64,000 nucleotides of DNA from Antarctobacter albus (GCF_900101505.1 NZ_FMZI01000001.1:62001-126000), one strand, 5' to 3'; positions 9,871-18,862 are shown, numbered from the stretch's first letter. Notes: generated by a model from the sequence alone, not told the origin. Translations and numbers: made by a program.

Positions 9871-9877
9871 GCCGGGC

Positions 9878-10324
9878 TCAGAGCACCCGGCTCATGAAGA
9901 TGTAGCGATCACGGGGCTTGAAACGCGCGCGGCCATAGAAGCGCTGCGCGCGTTCGTCCTCGCGGTCGACTTCCAGGTGCAGGGCACGCACGCCCGCCTC
10001 GCGCATGGCCTTGGCGATGCCGTCCAGCGCCTCGATCCCCATGCCACGCCCGCGCACGGCGGGGCGCACGTACAGCTCATCAACGATGGCATCCAGTCCG
10101 CCAAACTCGACCGACCATCCGAAGGTCAGCACGATATAGCCTACCGGTGCGCGGCGCGGGCCGATCAGCCAAGCGGCGCCGTGGGGCGAGCCCTGCAGCA
10201 ACGGCGAGATGGCGGCGGCGCGATGCTCGTCGTCGGTGCCATAGCCCATTTCGGTATGGAAGGCCGCAACGAGCGGCAGCAGCTTGTCGGCATCCGCTTC
10301 GCCAGCGAGGTGGAGGGATTTCAT
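9878..10324 (-). CDS. GNAT-family N-acetyltransferase
   Basis: A 148-residue acetyltransferase-fold protein. The acetyl-CoA pyrophosphate loop is seen in VRPAVRGRGMGIEALDGIAKAM (about 87-108), followed by the motif B helix and RAxRFYGRARFKPRDR near the C-terminus. The substrate is unknown. ATG 10324 overlaps the stop of the upstream nucleoside hydrolase gene by 4 bp, so the two are cotranscribed and translation is probably coupled. The pairing may be coincidental. Confidence 0.82.
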   Translation of the reverse strand: MKSLHLAGEADADKLLPLVAAFHTEMGYGTDDEHRAAAISPLLQGSPHGAAWLIGPRRAPVGYIVLTFGWSVEFGGLDAIVDELYVRPAVRGRGMGIEALDGIAKAMREAGVRALHLEVDREDERAQRFYGRARFKPRDRYIFMSRVL

Positions 10325-11262
10325 AGCCGCGCCAGCCTTTCGGTCAGCAGGGCGAAAAAGCCGTCTGCATCGACATCGCCCATGAACATGGCGTTGGGTG
10401 CGCGGTCGGTGACGCCCCACCAGTCAGCCACCGTCATGCCGCGCGTCAGGTCGGAGCGGGTCTCGATCTCGACGTTGATGAACCGTCCTGAAAAGAGATC
10501 GGGTTGCAGCAGGTAGGCGGTGACACAGGGGTCGTGCAGCGGGGCACCGTCCGATCCGTACTTTTCCTTGTCGAAGCGTTCGAAGAAATCGGTCATCTGG
10601 GCAACGGCGATGCCGACCGGGGTTCCGAGGGCGCGAAAGGCCTCGTTCCGGGCGGATGTGACCAGCGCCTTGTGCGTCACGTCCAGCGGCATGACGGTGA
10701 TCGGTGCGCCGCATTTGAACACGATTTCAGCGGCTTCCGGGTCGACGTAGATGTTGAATTCGGCAGCGGGCGTGATGTTGCCCACCTCGAAGTAGGCGCC
10801 GCCCATCAGGACGATTTCCTGGATGCGCGTCGCGATGTCGGGCGCGCGTTGCAGGGCCGCGGCGATGTTGGTCAGCGGACCCAGGGGGCAGAGCGTGACA
10901 GTCTTTTCCGGCTGGGCGCGCAGTGTGTCGATGATGAAGTCGACGGCATCGCGGTCTTGCAGCGGCATGGTCGGCTCGGGCAGGTCGGGTCCGTCGAGGC
11001 CGGTCTTGCCGTGGACATGTTCGGCGGTGACCAGGTCATGCGCAAGGGGCCTGTCGCATCCGGCAAAGACAGGGGTCTCGGGCTTGCCCGCTAACTCGCA
11101 GACCATGCGGGCGTTCCGCGCGGTGAGTTCCAACGGCACGTTGCCGGCGACGGCGGTGATTCCCAGGACCTCGAGCTCGGCGGGTGATGCAAGGGCCAGG
11201 AGGATGGCCACGGCGTCGTCCTGGCCGGGGTCGGTGTCGATGATGATCTTGCGCGCTGCCAT
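10321..11262 (-). CDS. Inosine-uridine preferring nucleoside hydrolase family protein
   Basis: A 313-residue enzyme with the diagnostic calcium-binding N-terminus DTDPGQDDA at 9-17 (D9, D11, D15, D16) and a C-terminal DPC region near 245 that supplies the last metal ligand. Family members hydrolyse the N-glycosidic bond of ribonucleosides for purine or pyrimidine salvage. The exact base preference (IunH, RihA/B/C types) cannot be told. It starts an operon with the GNAT gene. Confidence 0.9.
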   Translation of the reverse strand: MAARKIIIDTDPGQDDAVAILLALASPAELEVLGITAVAGNVPLELTARNARMVCELAGKPETPVFAGCDRPLAHDLVTAEHVHGKTGLDGPDLPEPTMPLQDRDAVDFIIDTLRAQPEKTVTLCPLGPLTNIAAALQRAPDIATRIQEIVLMGGAYFEVGNITPAAEFNIYVDPEAAEIVFKCGAPITVMPLDVTHKALVTSARNEAFRALGTPVGIAVAQMTDFFERFDKEKYGSDGAPLHDPCVTAYLLQPDLFSGRFINVEIETRSDLTRGMTVADWWGVTDRAPNAMFMGDVDADGFFALLTERLARL

Positions 11263-11364
11263 CTGTCTCTCCTGCTCGGTGCCGGAGGAGTGACACGGGG
11301 CAGGGGGCGGCGCAAGCTGGATCGGCGGTTCGGCGGTGGCTTGCCGGGACGTCGTGTCCAGCCG

Positions 11365-12312
11365 CTAGGCGGAACAGCTGGCCCCGCCAAGGACGCAGAA
11401 CTTGGCGCAATGGGGATGGTTCAGCGAGACGTCGCGTTCTGCCGCCTCAAGGGTTTCGCCCAGGTCGAATTCCGGCTCGTAGGGCAGGAGGGTGCAGGCC
11501 ACGACAGAAGGGCGTGCGGCGCCTTTGCGCTTGACCACCATGCGCGAGGAGGAACACATCACCTGTGTCGGATGCTTGTCGAGAATGCCCCAGCAGGCGG
11601 TGGTGATCTCTGGCACCTCGACGCTGAGATCCATTTCCGGGAAGAGGACGGTCATGCCCGGATCATGTGCGTCGATGTCGAACCCCTCGGTCCGGAACAG
11701 GCGGGCGAAGCCATCGCGCGACTGCGCTTCGGTCTCGTCCCACATGGTGCGGCCGGCGACCGCCATGCGGATGCCGGTATCGCGCAGCCAGCGCATCCCT
11801 TCGAGTGTTTTCTCGAATGTGCCCGCGCCACGTTCGGCATCGTGTTGGCGCGCCGACCAGTGATCAAGCGAGATGCGCAGCGTGAGCCGGTCGCCATATT
11901 CCGCCTGTAGTGCCTGCAGTCCTTCGCGCACGATGGGGCGCATCATCGGCCGCATGGCATTGGTCAGAATCAGGACCTGGTACCCCCGGGCGAGGCTGCG
12001 GCGAGTCATTTCGATCACCTGGGGGTTCATGAAGGGCTCGCCCCCGGTGAATCCGATCTCAGCCACACCCCAGTTTCGCGCCGCAAGCTGGTCGAGATAC
12101 TCGGTGACTTCGTCCGCGGTGATATAGACCAGCCTGTCGTTCTCGGGCGAGCTTTCGATGTAGCAGTTCAGGCATTCGATATTGCAGAGCGTGCCGGTGT
12201 TGAACCACAGCGTCTGGGGATCGGACAGGGCCACATGCGCGCGCGGCTCACCCTTGGCGGTGTGGGCCGGGTCCTTGAACTTGTCGATATTGGCGGTGGA
12301 AGCGTCTTTCAT
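11365..12312 (-). CDS. Radical SAM protein with C-terminal cysteine cluster
   Basis: A 315-residue radical SAM enzyme. The [4Fe-4S] motif is C43-x3-C47-x2-C50 (CNIECLNC) and GFTGGEP is the SAM-binding GGE motif. The last 17 residues contain H299, H301, C302, C306 and C313, which could bind a second cluster. The substrate is not evident and no precursor peptide is visible next to it. The start MKDAST is followed by a polar tail before the barrel. It is divergent from zwf across 218 bp. Confidence 0.8.
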   Translation of the reverse strand: MKDASTANIDKFKDPAHTAKGEPRAHVALSDPQTLWFNTGTLCNIECLNCYIESSPENDRLVYITADEVTEYLDQLAARNWGVAEIGFTGGEPFMNPQVIEMTRRSLARGYQVLILTNAMRPMMRPIVREGLQALQAEYGDRLTLRISLDHWSARQHDAERGAGTFEKTLEGMRWLRDTGIRMAVAGRTMWDETEAQSRDGFARLFRTEGFDIDAHDPGMTVLFPEMDLSVEVPEITTACWGILDKHPTQVMCSSSRMVVKRKGAARPSVVACTLLPYEPEFDLGETLEAAERDVSLNHPHCAKFCVLGGASCSA

Positions 12313-12394
12313 TTCCAGTCCTTCAATTCGTCACCCAAGGCGTACGCAGTAGGCAAAGCCTGTGCCAGTCACAAGATTCCGCCTGACGCCATTG

Positions 12395-12404
12395 TGATGC
12401 ATCA
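12395..12404. promoter_or_regulatory. Short palindrome in the zwf / radical SAM divergent region
   Basis: Perfect 10-bp palindrome TGATGCATCA in the AT-richer part of the divergent intergenic region. It could be an operator half of either gene. A match this short can arise by chance. Confidence 0.25.
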
Positions 12405-12468
12405 ATTGGGTGTTAGACTTTGAAACGAACATGGGGTATTCGAAGCGCGAACAGGATGCGTTAGCGCT

Positions 12469-12482
12469 AACGGAACATTGCC
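12469..12482. promoter_or_regulatory. LacI-type palindromic operator upstream of zwf
   Basis: Perfect 14-bp palindrome CGTTAGCGCTAACG, centred on GC and 48 bp before the zwf start. It has the look of a LacI-family operator. In Rhodobacter sphaeroides the LacI-family regulator CceR controls central carbon genes including the Entner-Doudoroff entry enzymes, so this is a plausible CceR-type site. The exact consensus was not checked. Confidence 0.55.
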
Positions 12483-12530
12483 GAAGGCAAGAGGCGGCCC
12501 GCGCCGCCCAACAGGAAAGGCAGGGGACTC

Positions 12531-13985
12531 ATGGTTTCACGCGTAATTCCGGTCGACCCTTTCGATCTGGTGATTTTCGGGGCGACGGGCGATCTGGCCC
12601 GGCGCAAGATCCTGCCTGGGCTGTTCAGGCGCTTTTGCAGCGGCCAGATGCCCGAGGACGCACGGATCATCGGTGCCGCTCGCAGCGACATGGACACCGA
12701 AGGGTTTCGGCGCATGGTGGCCGAGGCCACACGCGAGTTCGGCGGTGGCCGTCATTGCGAGGATGGCACGCTGGAACAATTCCTCGAACGTATCGACTAC
12801 GAGGCGGTCGACGCGATGGGGGAAGGTGGCTGGGAGGCGCTGAAGACACATCTGCGGCCGGGGACGGTGCGGGCGTTTTATTTCTCGGTTGGGCCGGCGC
12901 TGTTCGGTGCGCTGGCGGAACGGCTGCGGCATTTCGGGCTGGCGGATGACGAAAGCCGCGTGGTGGTCGAGAAACCCTTTGGACATGACCTGGACAGCGC
13001 CAAAGCGCTGAACGCGACCCTGCGCCAGCACTTTCACGAGGATCAGATCTATCGGATCGACCACTACCTGGGCAAGGAAACGGTCCAGAACCTGATGGCG
13101 GTTCGGTTCGGCAACATGCTGTTCGAACCGCTGTGGAACGCGCAGTACGTCGATCACATCCAGATCACCGTGGCCGAAACCGTCGACGTGGGCGGGCGTG
13201 GTGGCTATTACGACAAGTCCGGCGCCATGCGGGACATGGTGCAGAACCACCTGATGCAGTTGCTGTGCCTGATCGCGATGGAACCGCCTGCGCGGTTCGA
13301 GCCGGATTCGGTGCGGGACGAAAAGCTCAAGGTGATCCGGGCGCTGGACCCGGTGGACTATCATCATATCGTGCGCGGCCAATACGACGCGGATGACGAC
13401 CAGCCCGGTTATCGCGCCCATGTGGAAAATCCGCGCTCGACCACCGAGAGTTTCGTCGCGATGAAATGCCATATCTCGAACTGGCGTTGGGCCGGAACGC
13501 CCTTCTACCTGCGCACGGGCAAGAAGCTGCGGGCCCGGGCCAGCGAGATCGCCGTGGTCTTCAAGGATGCACCGCATTCGATCTTTGGCCCCGAGGCAGG
13601 CACGCATCGCAACGTGTTGTCGATCCGGTTGCAGCCCAATGAGGGCATGACACTGGGCGTGACCATCAAGGAACCGGGGCCGGGCGGCATGCGGCTGGTG
13701 GATGTGCCGCTGGACATGAGCTTTGCCGAGGCACTGGGGCCGGAAGCGGAAGAGGTCCCCGATGCCTACGAGCGGTTGATCATGGACGTGATCCGGGGCA
13801 ATCAGACCCTGTTCATGCGCGGTGACGAGGTCGAGGCCGCCTGGGCCTGGACCGATCCGATCATCGCCGGATGGCAGAGCCGGGGCGAGGTGCCGAAACC
13901 CTATGACCCGGGCTCGGCCGGGCCGGATGATGCGTTGATGCTGATGCATCGCGACGGGCGCCGCTGGCGCGACATCCGCGTATGA
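12531..13985 (+). CDS. zwf: Glucose-6-phosphate 1-dehydrogenase
   Basis: A 484-residue enzyme that oxidises glucose-6-phosphate to 6-phosphogluconolactone with reduction of NADP+. The Rossmann motif GATGDLA is at 17-23 and the substrate/catalytic signature RIDHYLGKE at 175-183 is intact. It is the first gene of a plus-strand operon zwf-pgl-pgi that feeds the Entner-Doudoroff and pentose phosphate routes. AGGGG precedes the ATG. A 14-bp palindrome lies 48 bp upstream and may be the operator. Confidence 0.97.
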   Translation: MVSRVIPVDPFDLVIFGATGDLARRKILPGLFRRFCSGQMPEDARIIGAARSDMDTEGFRRMVAEATREFGGGRHCEDGTLEQFLERIDYEAVDAMGEGGWEALKTHLRPGTVRAFYFSVGPALFGALAERLRHFGLADDESRVVVEKPFGHDLDSAKALNATLRQHFHEDQIYRIDHYLGKETVQNLMAVRFGNMLFEPLWNAQYVDHIQITVAETVDVGGRGGYYDKSGAMRDMVQNHLMQLLCLIAMEPPARFEPDSVRDEKLKVIRALDPVDYHHIVRGQYDADDDQPGYRAHVENPRSTTESFVAMKCHISNWRWAGTPFYLRTGKKLRARASEIAVVFKDAPHSIFGPEAGTHRNVLSIRLQPNEGMTLGVTIKEPGPGGMRLVDVPLDMSFAEALGPEAEEVPDAYERLIMDVIRGNQTLFMRGDEVEAAWAWTDPIIAGWQSRGEVPKPYDPGSAGPDDALMLMHRDGRRWRDIRV

Positions 13986-14013
13986 GCCTGGCAAGGCAAG
14001 GGAGGCCGGGAGC

Positions 14014-14691
14014 ATGAGTTACGAATTCATCGAGTACCAGGACCGGGAGATGCTGGTCATCGACCTGGCCAACCAACTGGCCGGCGATTTGCGGCAGGCC
14101 CTGTCCCAGCGCGACCGGGTCGGTTTCGCGGTGCCGGGCGGGACCTCGCCCGGGCCGGTCTTCGACGATCTGAACACCGTCGACCTTGACTGGTCGCGCG
14201 TCGACGTGCTGCTGACCGATGAACGCTGGGTACCAGAGGACAACCCGCGGTCGAACACCGGCCTTCTGCGTGAGAGGCTGCTGATCAATCGGGCGCAAGC
14301 GGCGCGGTACCTGCCGCTCTATGCCCCGGCGGAACAGCCGGAAGGGGCGCTAGAGGCGCTGCAGGCGCCAATTGCCGAGGAACTGCCTTTAGCGGTGGTT
14401 CTTCTGGGCATGGGGGCCGATCTGCACACGGCCTCGATCTTTCCGGGGGCAGACCGGCTGGAAGAAGCCCTGTCCGCCAAGGCGCCCGTCCTGCTGCCGA
14501 TGCGGGCGCCGGGCGCGCCCGAGCCGCGCATCACGTTGAGCGCCCCGGTGCTGAACGGGGCGCTGTCCAAACACGTCCTGATCTTTGGCGAGGACAAGCG
14601 TGCCGCGCTGGAAAGCGCGCGCGGCAAACCGGTCGCAGAGGCGCCGATCAACGCGGTCCTGTCCGAGGCGCGGGTGCACTGGGCGCCGTAA
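14014..14691 (+). CDS. pgl: 6-phosphogluconolactonase
   Basis: A 225-residue cytosolic hydrolase of the DevB/Pgl type. It shows the NagB-like fold motifs [14 protein letters not shown] (about 35-48) and LTDERWVP (about 68-75), and [16 protein letters not shown] (about 130-145), the family's GMGxDGHTASLFPG signature with Leu in place of Gly. It hydrolyses the lactone made by Zwf. It lies 28 bp after zwf with GGGAG in front of its ATG. Confidence 0.95.
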   Translation: MSYEFIEYQDREMLVIDLANQLAGDLRQALSQRDRVGFAVPGGTSPGPVFDDLNTVDLDWSRVDVLLTDERWVPEDNPRSNTGLLRERLLINRAQAARYLPLYAPAEQPEGALEALQAPIAEELPLAVVLLGMGADLHTASIFPGADRLEEALSAKAPVLLPMRAPGAPEPRITLSAPVLNGALSKHVLIFGEDKRAALESARGKPVAEAPINAVLSEARVHWAP

Positions 14692-14785
14692 GCTGCGCAC
14701 CGGGGTCGCAAATCTGTCATTTTCCGCCTGCTATGGGGTGGGCACATTTTCAAAGGGTCGCATCACGGGCGGCGAGGGGGATGGA

Positions 14786-16369
14786 ATGTTCGAAGAACTG
14801 AAAACACTGGCCACAGGCATCGGCGAGCGCCGGATCGAAACGCTGTTCGCGGATGAGGGCCGGGCAGGGGCGTTCTCTTTGTCCGCAGAGGGTATGCTCT
14901 TCGACTATTCCAAGACGCAGATCGACGCCGAGGTGCGCGCAGGCCTGCTGGCCCTGGCCGAGGCGCGCGGCGTGGCGGCCCGTCGGGACGCGATGTTCGC
15001 CGGGGAAAAGATCAACGAGACCGAGGGGCGCGCGGTGCTGCACACAGCGCTGCGCAACCTGGACGGGGCCGAAGTGCGGGTGGATGGTGTGGACGTGATG
15101 CCGCCGGTGCTGGAGACGCTGGGCCGCATGGAGGCCCTGGCGCGCGAGGTTCGCGGCTCGGGCATCACGGATGTCGTCAATATCGGCATCGGCGGCTCGG
15201 ACCTTGGCCCGGTCATGGCGACGCTGGCGCTGGCGCCTTATCACGACGGACCGCGCACGCATTTCGTGTCGAATGTCGATGGCGCAGATATTGCGGACAA
15301 GCTGGCGCTGTGTAACCCCGAAACAACGCTGTTCATCGTTGCCTCCAAGACCTTCACCACCATCGAGACCATGACCAACGCGCGCACCGCCAAGGCCTGG
15401 CTGGCCGGCAAGGGCGTGTCGGACGAGGGGCGTTTCGTGGCGCTGTCGTCGAACCAGGAAAAGGCAGCGGAATTCGGCATCCCGGCGGACCGCGTGTTCG
15501 GCTTCGAGGACTGGGTCGGTGGGCGCTACTCGGTCTGGGGGCCGATCGGTCTGTCGCTGATGCTGGCAGTGGGGCCGGAGGGGTTTCGCGCCTTCCTGAC
15601 CGGCGGCATGAAGATGGACCGCCATTTCCAGGCGGCACCCCTGGCCGAGAACCTGCCGGTGCTGCTGGCGCTGGTGGGCATCTGGCACAACCAGGTGCTG
15701 GGCCATGCCACGCGCGCGGTGCTGCCCTATGACAACCGATTGCTGCGCCTGCCCGCCTACCTGCAACAGCTGGAAATGGAATCGAATGGCAAGGGCGTCA
15801 GCATGGACGGCGCCGATCTGCCCTATCACTCCGGTCCGGTGGTCTGGGGAGAGCCGGGCACGAACGGTCAGCACGCCTTTTACCAACTGATTCACCAGGG
15901 CACGCGGGTGATCCCGGCGGAATTTCTTGTCGCGGCAAAAGGCCATGAAGCTGATCTGAAACATCACCACGACCTGCTGGTGGCCAACTGCCTTGCCCAG
16001 TCGGAGGCACTGATGCGTGGCCGCGATTTGAACGAGGCGCGCGGCAAGGTGGCGGACAAGTTCGAAGGCGACGAGTTGGAACGGCAGGCGCGGCACCGGG
16101 TGTTCCCGGGCAACCGTCCGTCGACCACGCTGATCTATCCGCTGCTGGACCCCGAAACGCTGGGCAAGATCATCGCGCTTTATGAACACCGGGTTTTTGT
16201 CGAAGGGGTGATCCTTGGTATCAACTCCTTCGACCAATGGGGGGTGGAGCTGGGCAAGGAGCTTGCGACCGCCCTTGGGCCGATGGTGACGGGGGCTGCG
16301 CCGGTCGAGGGAAAGGACGCGTCGACCGCCCAGCTTTTGGAGTTCGTGCATACGCACGGACGCGGCTGA
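14786..16369 (+). CDS. pgi: Glucose-6-phosphate isomerase
   Basis: A 527-residue phosphoglucose isomerase of the long bacterial type. It has the nucleotide-like sugar phosphate loop [11 protein letters not shown] (about 131-141), VASKTFTT (about 190-197) and the C-terminal GVELGKELA signature. The start at ATG 14786 matches the N-terminal MFEELK homology and follows GAGGGGG; another ATG at 14781 is out of frame. It is the third gene of the zwf operon, allowing fructose-6-phosphate to be recycled into the same oxidative route. Confidence 0.96.
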   Translation: MFEELKTLATGIGERRIETLFADEGRAGAFSLSAEGMLFDYSKTQIDAEVRAGLLALAEARGVAARRDAMFAGEKINETEGRAVLHTALRNLDGAEVRVDGVDVMPPVLETLGRMEALAREVRGSGITDVVNIGIGGSDLGPVMATLALAPYHDGPRTHFVSNVDGADIADKLALCNPETTLFIVASKTFTTIETMTNARTAKAWLAGKGVSDEGRFVALSSNQEKAAEFGIPADRVFGFEDWVGGRYSVWGPIGLSLMLAVGPEGFRAFLTGGMKMDRHFQAAPLAENLPVLLALVGIWHNQVLGHATRAVLPYDNRLLRLPAYLQQLEMESNGKGVSMDGADLPYHSGPVVWGEPGTNGQHAFYQLIHQGTRVIPAEFLVAAKGHEADLKHHHDLLVANCLAQSEALMRGRDLNEARGKVADKFEGDELERQARHRVFPGNRPSTTLIYPLLDPETLGKIIALYEHRVFVEGVILGINSFDQWGVELGKELATALGPMVTGAAPVEGKDASTAQLLEFVHTHGRG

Positions 16370-16464
16370 AGTTCCGGCTGGCGAAAAAAATATAGTGGGG
16401 AACAGGAGCGAAAAGAGACACGTTCTTCAGGCAGATCGAACGGAAAAAACGGAAGGAGTTCAAC

Positions 16465-17058
16465 ATGAAACGCTTCATGATGACCGTCGCTGCAACCGCT
16501 CTCATCCCCGCTGTCGCTCTGGCGGAAAGCCATGAAACCGGTGATGCGATGGACCCGGCCGCCGACCCGATGCCGATGGAGCAGGCCGACACCGCGGATC
16601 CGATGGCCGCTGACCCGGACGTCGCCAAATCCGACGATCCGGAGGTGACCGACAAGGATATGGCCGAGAGCGACGATCCGGCCGCACCAAAAGCGGATGC
16701 CACGGATACCGCAAGGGCCGACACCGGGCTGACCGCGCCGGTCAAGGCCTCGGTGATCGTCGGTGCGCCGATCTACACCCTGTCCGCCTCGGAGAGCGTG
16801 GATTGGGACGTGAACGTGAGCTATGACACCGTGGCCGACGAATGGACGCGCATCGGCTCGATCGACGATTTCATCGTCGACGAGAACGGCGAGATCATGG
16901 GCCTCGTGGCCGAGGTCGGCGGTTTCCTGGGGGTGGGTGACAAGTTTGTCATGCTACCGATGGATGAAACCAAGATGATCATGGTGAGCGAGGCGGATTA
17001 CGCCGTCGTCACGCCGTTCACCAGCGATCAGCTGTCCGAAATGGAACGGGTGGAGTAA
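16465..17058 (+). CDS. Secreted PRC-barrel domain protein with Asp-rich linker
   Basis: A 197-residue exported protein. It has a signal peptide (about 1-20, cleavage near ALA-ES), then an acidic linker of Asp/Pro/Ala/Met-rich, loosely repeated units such as MDPAADPMPMEQAD and SDDPEVTDKDMAESDDP (about 25-92), and finally a PRC-barrel domain (about 125-180, GSIDDFIVDENGEIMGLVAEVGGFLGVG). PRC barrels occur in photosystem H-subunits, RimM and small periplasmic proteins. Here a periplasmic role is inferred but unknown. It is followed by a strong terminator. Confidence 0.8.
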   Translation: MKRFMMTVAATALIPAVALAESHETGDAMDPAADPMPMEQADTADPMAADPDVAKSDDPEVTDKDMAESDDPAAPKADATDTARADTGLTAPVKASVIVGAPIYTLSASESVDWDVNVSYDTVADEWTRIGSIDDFIVDENGEIMGLVAEVGGFLGVGDKFVMLPMDETKMIMVSEADYAVVTPFTSDQLSEMERVE

Positions 17059-17082
17059 CTCGCTGCAAGGGCAAAGCAATTG

Positions 17083-17111
17083 CGCCCGGGGCCCAGTGCC
17101 CCGGGCGTTTT
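17083..17111 (+). terminator. Rho-independent terminator after the PRC-barrel gene
   Basis: Perfect 10-bp stem CGCCCGGGGC / GCCCCGGGCG at 17083-17092 and 17098-17107, loop CCAGT, followed by TTTT. It sits 24 bp after the PRC-barrel stop and just before the convergent cupin gene. Confidence 0.9.
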
Positions 17112-17119
17112 CGTGCGCG

Positions 17120-17545
17120 TCATCCGGGAATGTTGAAACCCGGCGCGGCGAGTTCGAAACCTTCGAAGCGGAAGCCAGGTGAGACGGTGCAGCCCATAAG
17201 GGTCCAGTCGCCAAGGGACTGCGCGGCCTGCCAGTGACCGGCTTCGACGATGCCCTGCGGGCGCTGACCCCGGGCCAGGTCCGGCCCCAGAACCATGTCG
17301 TCACGTGGGCCATTGTCGGTTGCGGACCGCATCAGGCGCAGCGGGCTGCCGGCGTAGTAATGCCAGATCTCGCCGGCATCGACGCGGTGCCAATGGCTGC
17401 GCTCCTCCCCTTTCAGCAGGAAATAGATGCAGGTTCCCGGCGCGCGTTCGCCGTTGCCGGCGTCGGCCTCCCATGTCTGCCTGTAATGCCCGCCTTCGGG
17501 GTGTGGTGACAGGCCCAGAAGGGCGATGATCTCGTCAGCGGTCAT
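17120..17545 (-). CDS. Cupin protein of the DUF985 (cupin_5) family
   Basis: A 141-residue single-domain cupin. The characteristic opening PHPEGGHYRQTW (about 14-25) and the SHWHRVDAGEIWHYYAG segment (about 50-66) carry the conserved histidines. Proteins of this family are small beta-barrels of unknown enzymatic role. It is divergent from the endolysin gene, and nothing nearby indicates its substrate. Confidence 0.85.
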   Translation of the reverse strand: MTADEIIALLGLSPHPEGGHYRQTWEADAGNGERAPGTCIYFLLKGEERSHWHRVDAGEIWHYYAGSPLRLMRSATDNGPRDDMVLGPDLARGQRPQGIVEAGHWQAAQSLGDWTLMGCTVSPGFRFEGFELAAPGFNIPG

Positions 17546-17628
17546 GCAACGTACGGTCCCGTGAGGATTGGTTAAGAGCTGCGACGCACCCTCAGGCCAT
17601 CGAGAGTGAACCGAGCAGGAGAGACTGG

Positions 17629-18252
17629 ATGTCGACTCTGACCCCCCGCGTCCGCAGGATGGCCGAGGAAATCGTTGCCCGCGAGGGCGGATATGTCAAC
17701 GATCCGGACGATCCGGGCGGTGCCACGAAATATGGTGTCACGATACATACAATGCGCCGTCTTGGGCTGGACCTGGATGGCAACGGGCGCGTCGATGCCG
17801 CCGATGTGCGCCAGATCACCCGCGAACAGGCGGTGACGATCTTCCTGACACATTACTTCCTGAAACCGCGCATCGCCGAATTGCCGGAGCCGCTGCACGC
17901 CACGGTCTTTGACATGTATGTTAATGCGGGTGGCAACGCGGTGAAGATCCTGCAGCGCCTGCTGAACCAGATGGGCGAACAGGTGTCTGTGGATGGCGTC
18001 ATCGGCCCGCAGACCATTGCCGCCGCGGCGCGCGCCTATGCAAAGGCGCCGCATCACATGGCGGACGCCTACGGGATCGCGCGGCGCAACTATTACTTCC
18101 GCATCGCCGACAATCGCCCGAAGTCGCGCAAGTACGCGCGGACCCGCGCCGGCGGCAAAGGCGGCTGGATCAAGCGCGCCGAGGAGTTCATCGCGCCCAA
18201 GTACCACATGACGGAGGCCGAGTTTCACGCACGGGTGGCGGCATGGGGCTGA
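17629..18252 (+). CDS. Endolysin: GH108-type N-acetylmuramidase with embedded EF-hand-like loop (GTA lysis type)
   Basis: A 207-residue lysozyme-like protein. The GH108 catalytic motif EGGYVNDPDDPGGATKYGVT lies at 19-38, with E19 as the expected catalytic acid. A peptidoglycan-binding PG_binding_3-like region covers about 95-165. Between the two GH108 motifs is a canonical calcium-loop pattern at 48-59 (D48, D50, N52, G53, V55, D56, D59). It has no signal peptide, as expected for a holin-dependent endolysin. The next gene is a holin overlapping it by 10 bp. Such pairs act in release of gene transfer agents in Rhodobacterales. A prophage remnant is unlikely because no other phage genes are near. 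Confidence 0.88.
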   Translation: MSTLTPRVRRMAEEIVAREGGYVNDPDDPGGATKYGVTIHTMRRLGLDLDGNGRVDAADVRQITREQAVTIFLTHYFLKPRIAELPEPLHATVFDMYVNAGGNAVKILQRLLNQMGEQVSVDGVIGPQTIAAAARAYAKAPHHMADAYGIARRNYYFRIADNRPKSRKYARTRAGGKGGWIKRAEEFIAPKYHMTEAEFHARVAAWG

Positions 18253-18806
18253 TCGGTCAGCTTCTTGGTGTGCTGTTCGGCTCTGGCCGCAACGTGGTGA
18301 CGGAGACGGCGGAGGTGTTCCGCGTCAATGCCGAGGCCCAGGCGCAGCGCGGCGCCGAGGCACAGGCCGCGGCGCTGGCGCAGATGGCGGGCGAGTTCCG
18401 CATTCGCCGTCGCGGCTGGTTCGACAGGCTGATGGACGCACTGAACCGCGTTCCGCGTCCGGCGATGGCCCTGGGGACGCTGGGCATGTTCGTGGCGGCG
18501 ATGGTCGATCCGGTCTGGTTCGCGGCGCGCATGGCGGGCATCGCGCTGGTGCCGGAGCCCCTGTGGTGGCTGCTGGCGGCCATCGTCAGTTTCTACTTCG
18601 GCGCGCGCCACCAGGCCAAGGGGCAGGATTTCCAGCGTGACCTGGCGGTGACGATGGCGGCGGTCCCGCAAGTGGTGCAGACGGTCAAGGATGTCGAGGC
18701 GCTGCGAAATGCGACTCCGGATGCCGATGCCCCGGTCGAAACCGCGACATTCGAGGTGCCATCGGACAACCCGGCGCTTGCCGACTGGAGGCGGACCGCC
18801 GGCTAG
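18243..18806 (+). CDS. Holin of the GTA 3TM family
   Basis: A 187-residue membrane protein whose start overlaps the endolysin gene by 10 bp in another frame. The N-terminus has a short hydrophobic segment (GLIGQLLGVLFGSG), then an Ala/Gln-rich helical stretch (30-48). A central pair of hydrophobic helices spans about 75-95 and 104-122, followed by a polar C-terminal tail. The layout fits the GTA holin family (three membrane segments) that partners the N-acetylmuramidase in controlled lysis. A terminator-like hairpin follows, so the pair forms its own transcription unit. Confidence 0.82.
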   Translation: MGLIGQLLGVLFGSGRNVVTETAEVFRVNAEAQAQRGAEAQAAALAQMAGEFRIRRRGWFDRLMDALNRVPRPAMALGTLGMFVAAMVDPVWFAARMAGIALVPEPLWWLLAAIVSFYFGARHQAKGQDFQRDLAVTMAAVPQVVQTVKDVEALRNATPDADAPVETATFEVPSDNPALADWRRTAG

Positions 18807-18832
18807 CCGCTCTCCTGGTTTCGGTGCGATGA

Positions 18833-18862
18833 CCGCGCTCCTGCACCGGGGCGCGGCTTTTT
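18833..18862 (+). terminator. Probable terminator after endolysin/holin
   Basis: Inverted repeat CCGCGC (18833-18838) / GCGCGG (18851-18856) with a 12-nt loop, followed by CTTTTT. It is a weak but well-placed intrinsic terminator 26 bp after the holin stop and before ccmF. Confidence 0.55.

Noticed and set aside
17629-18806. Prophage remnant at the endolysin/holin pair
   Set aside because: No integrase, capsid, tail or terminase genes surround it, and the pair matches GTA lysis genes better than a prophage relic.
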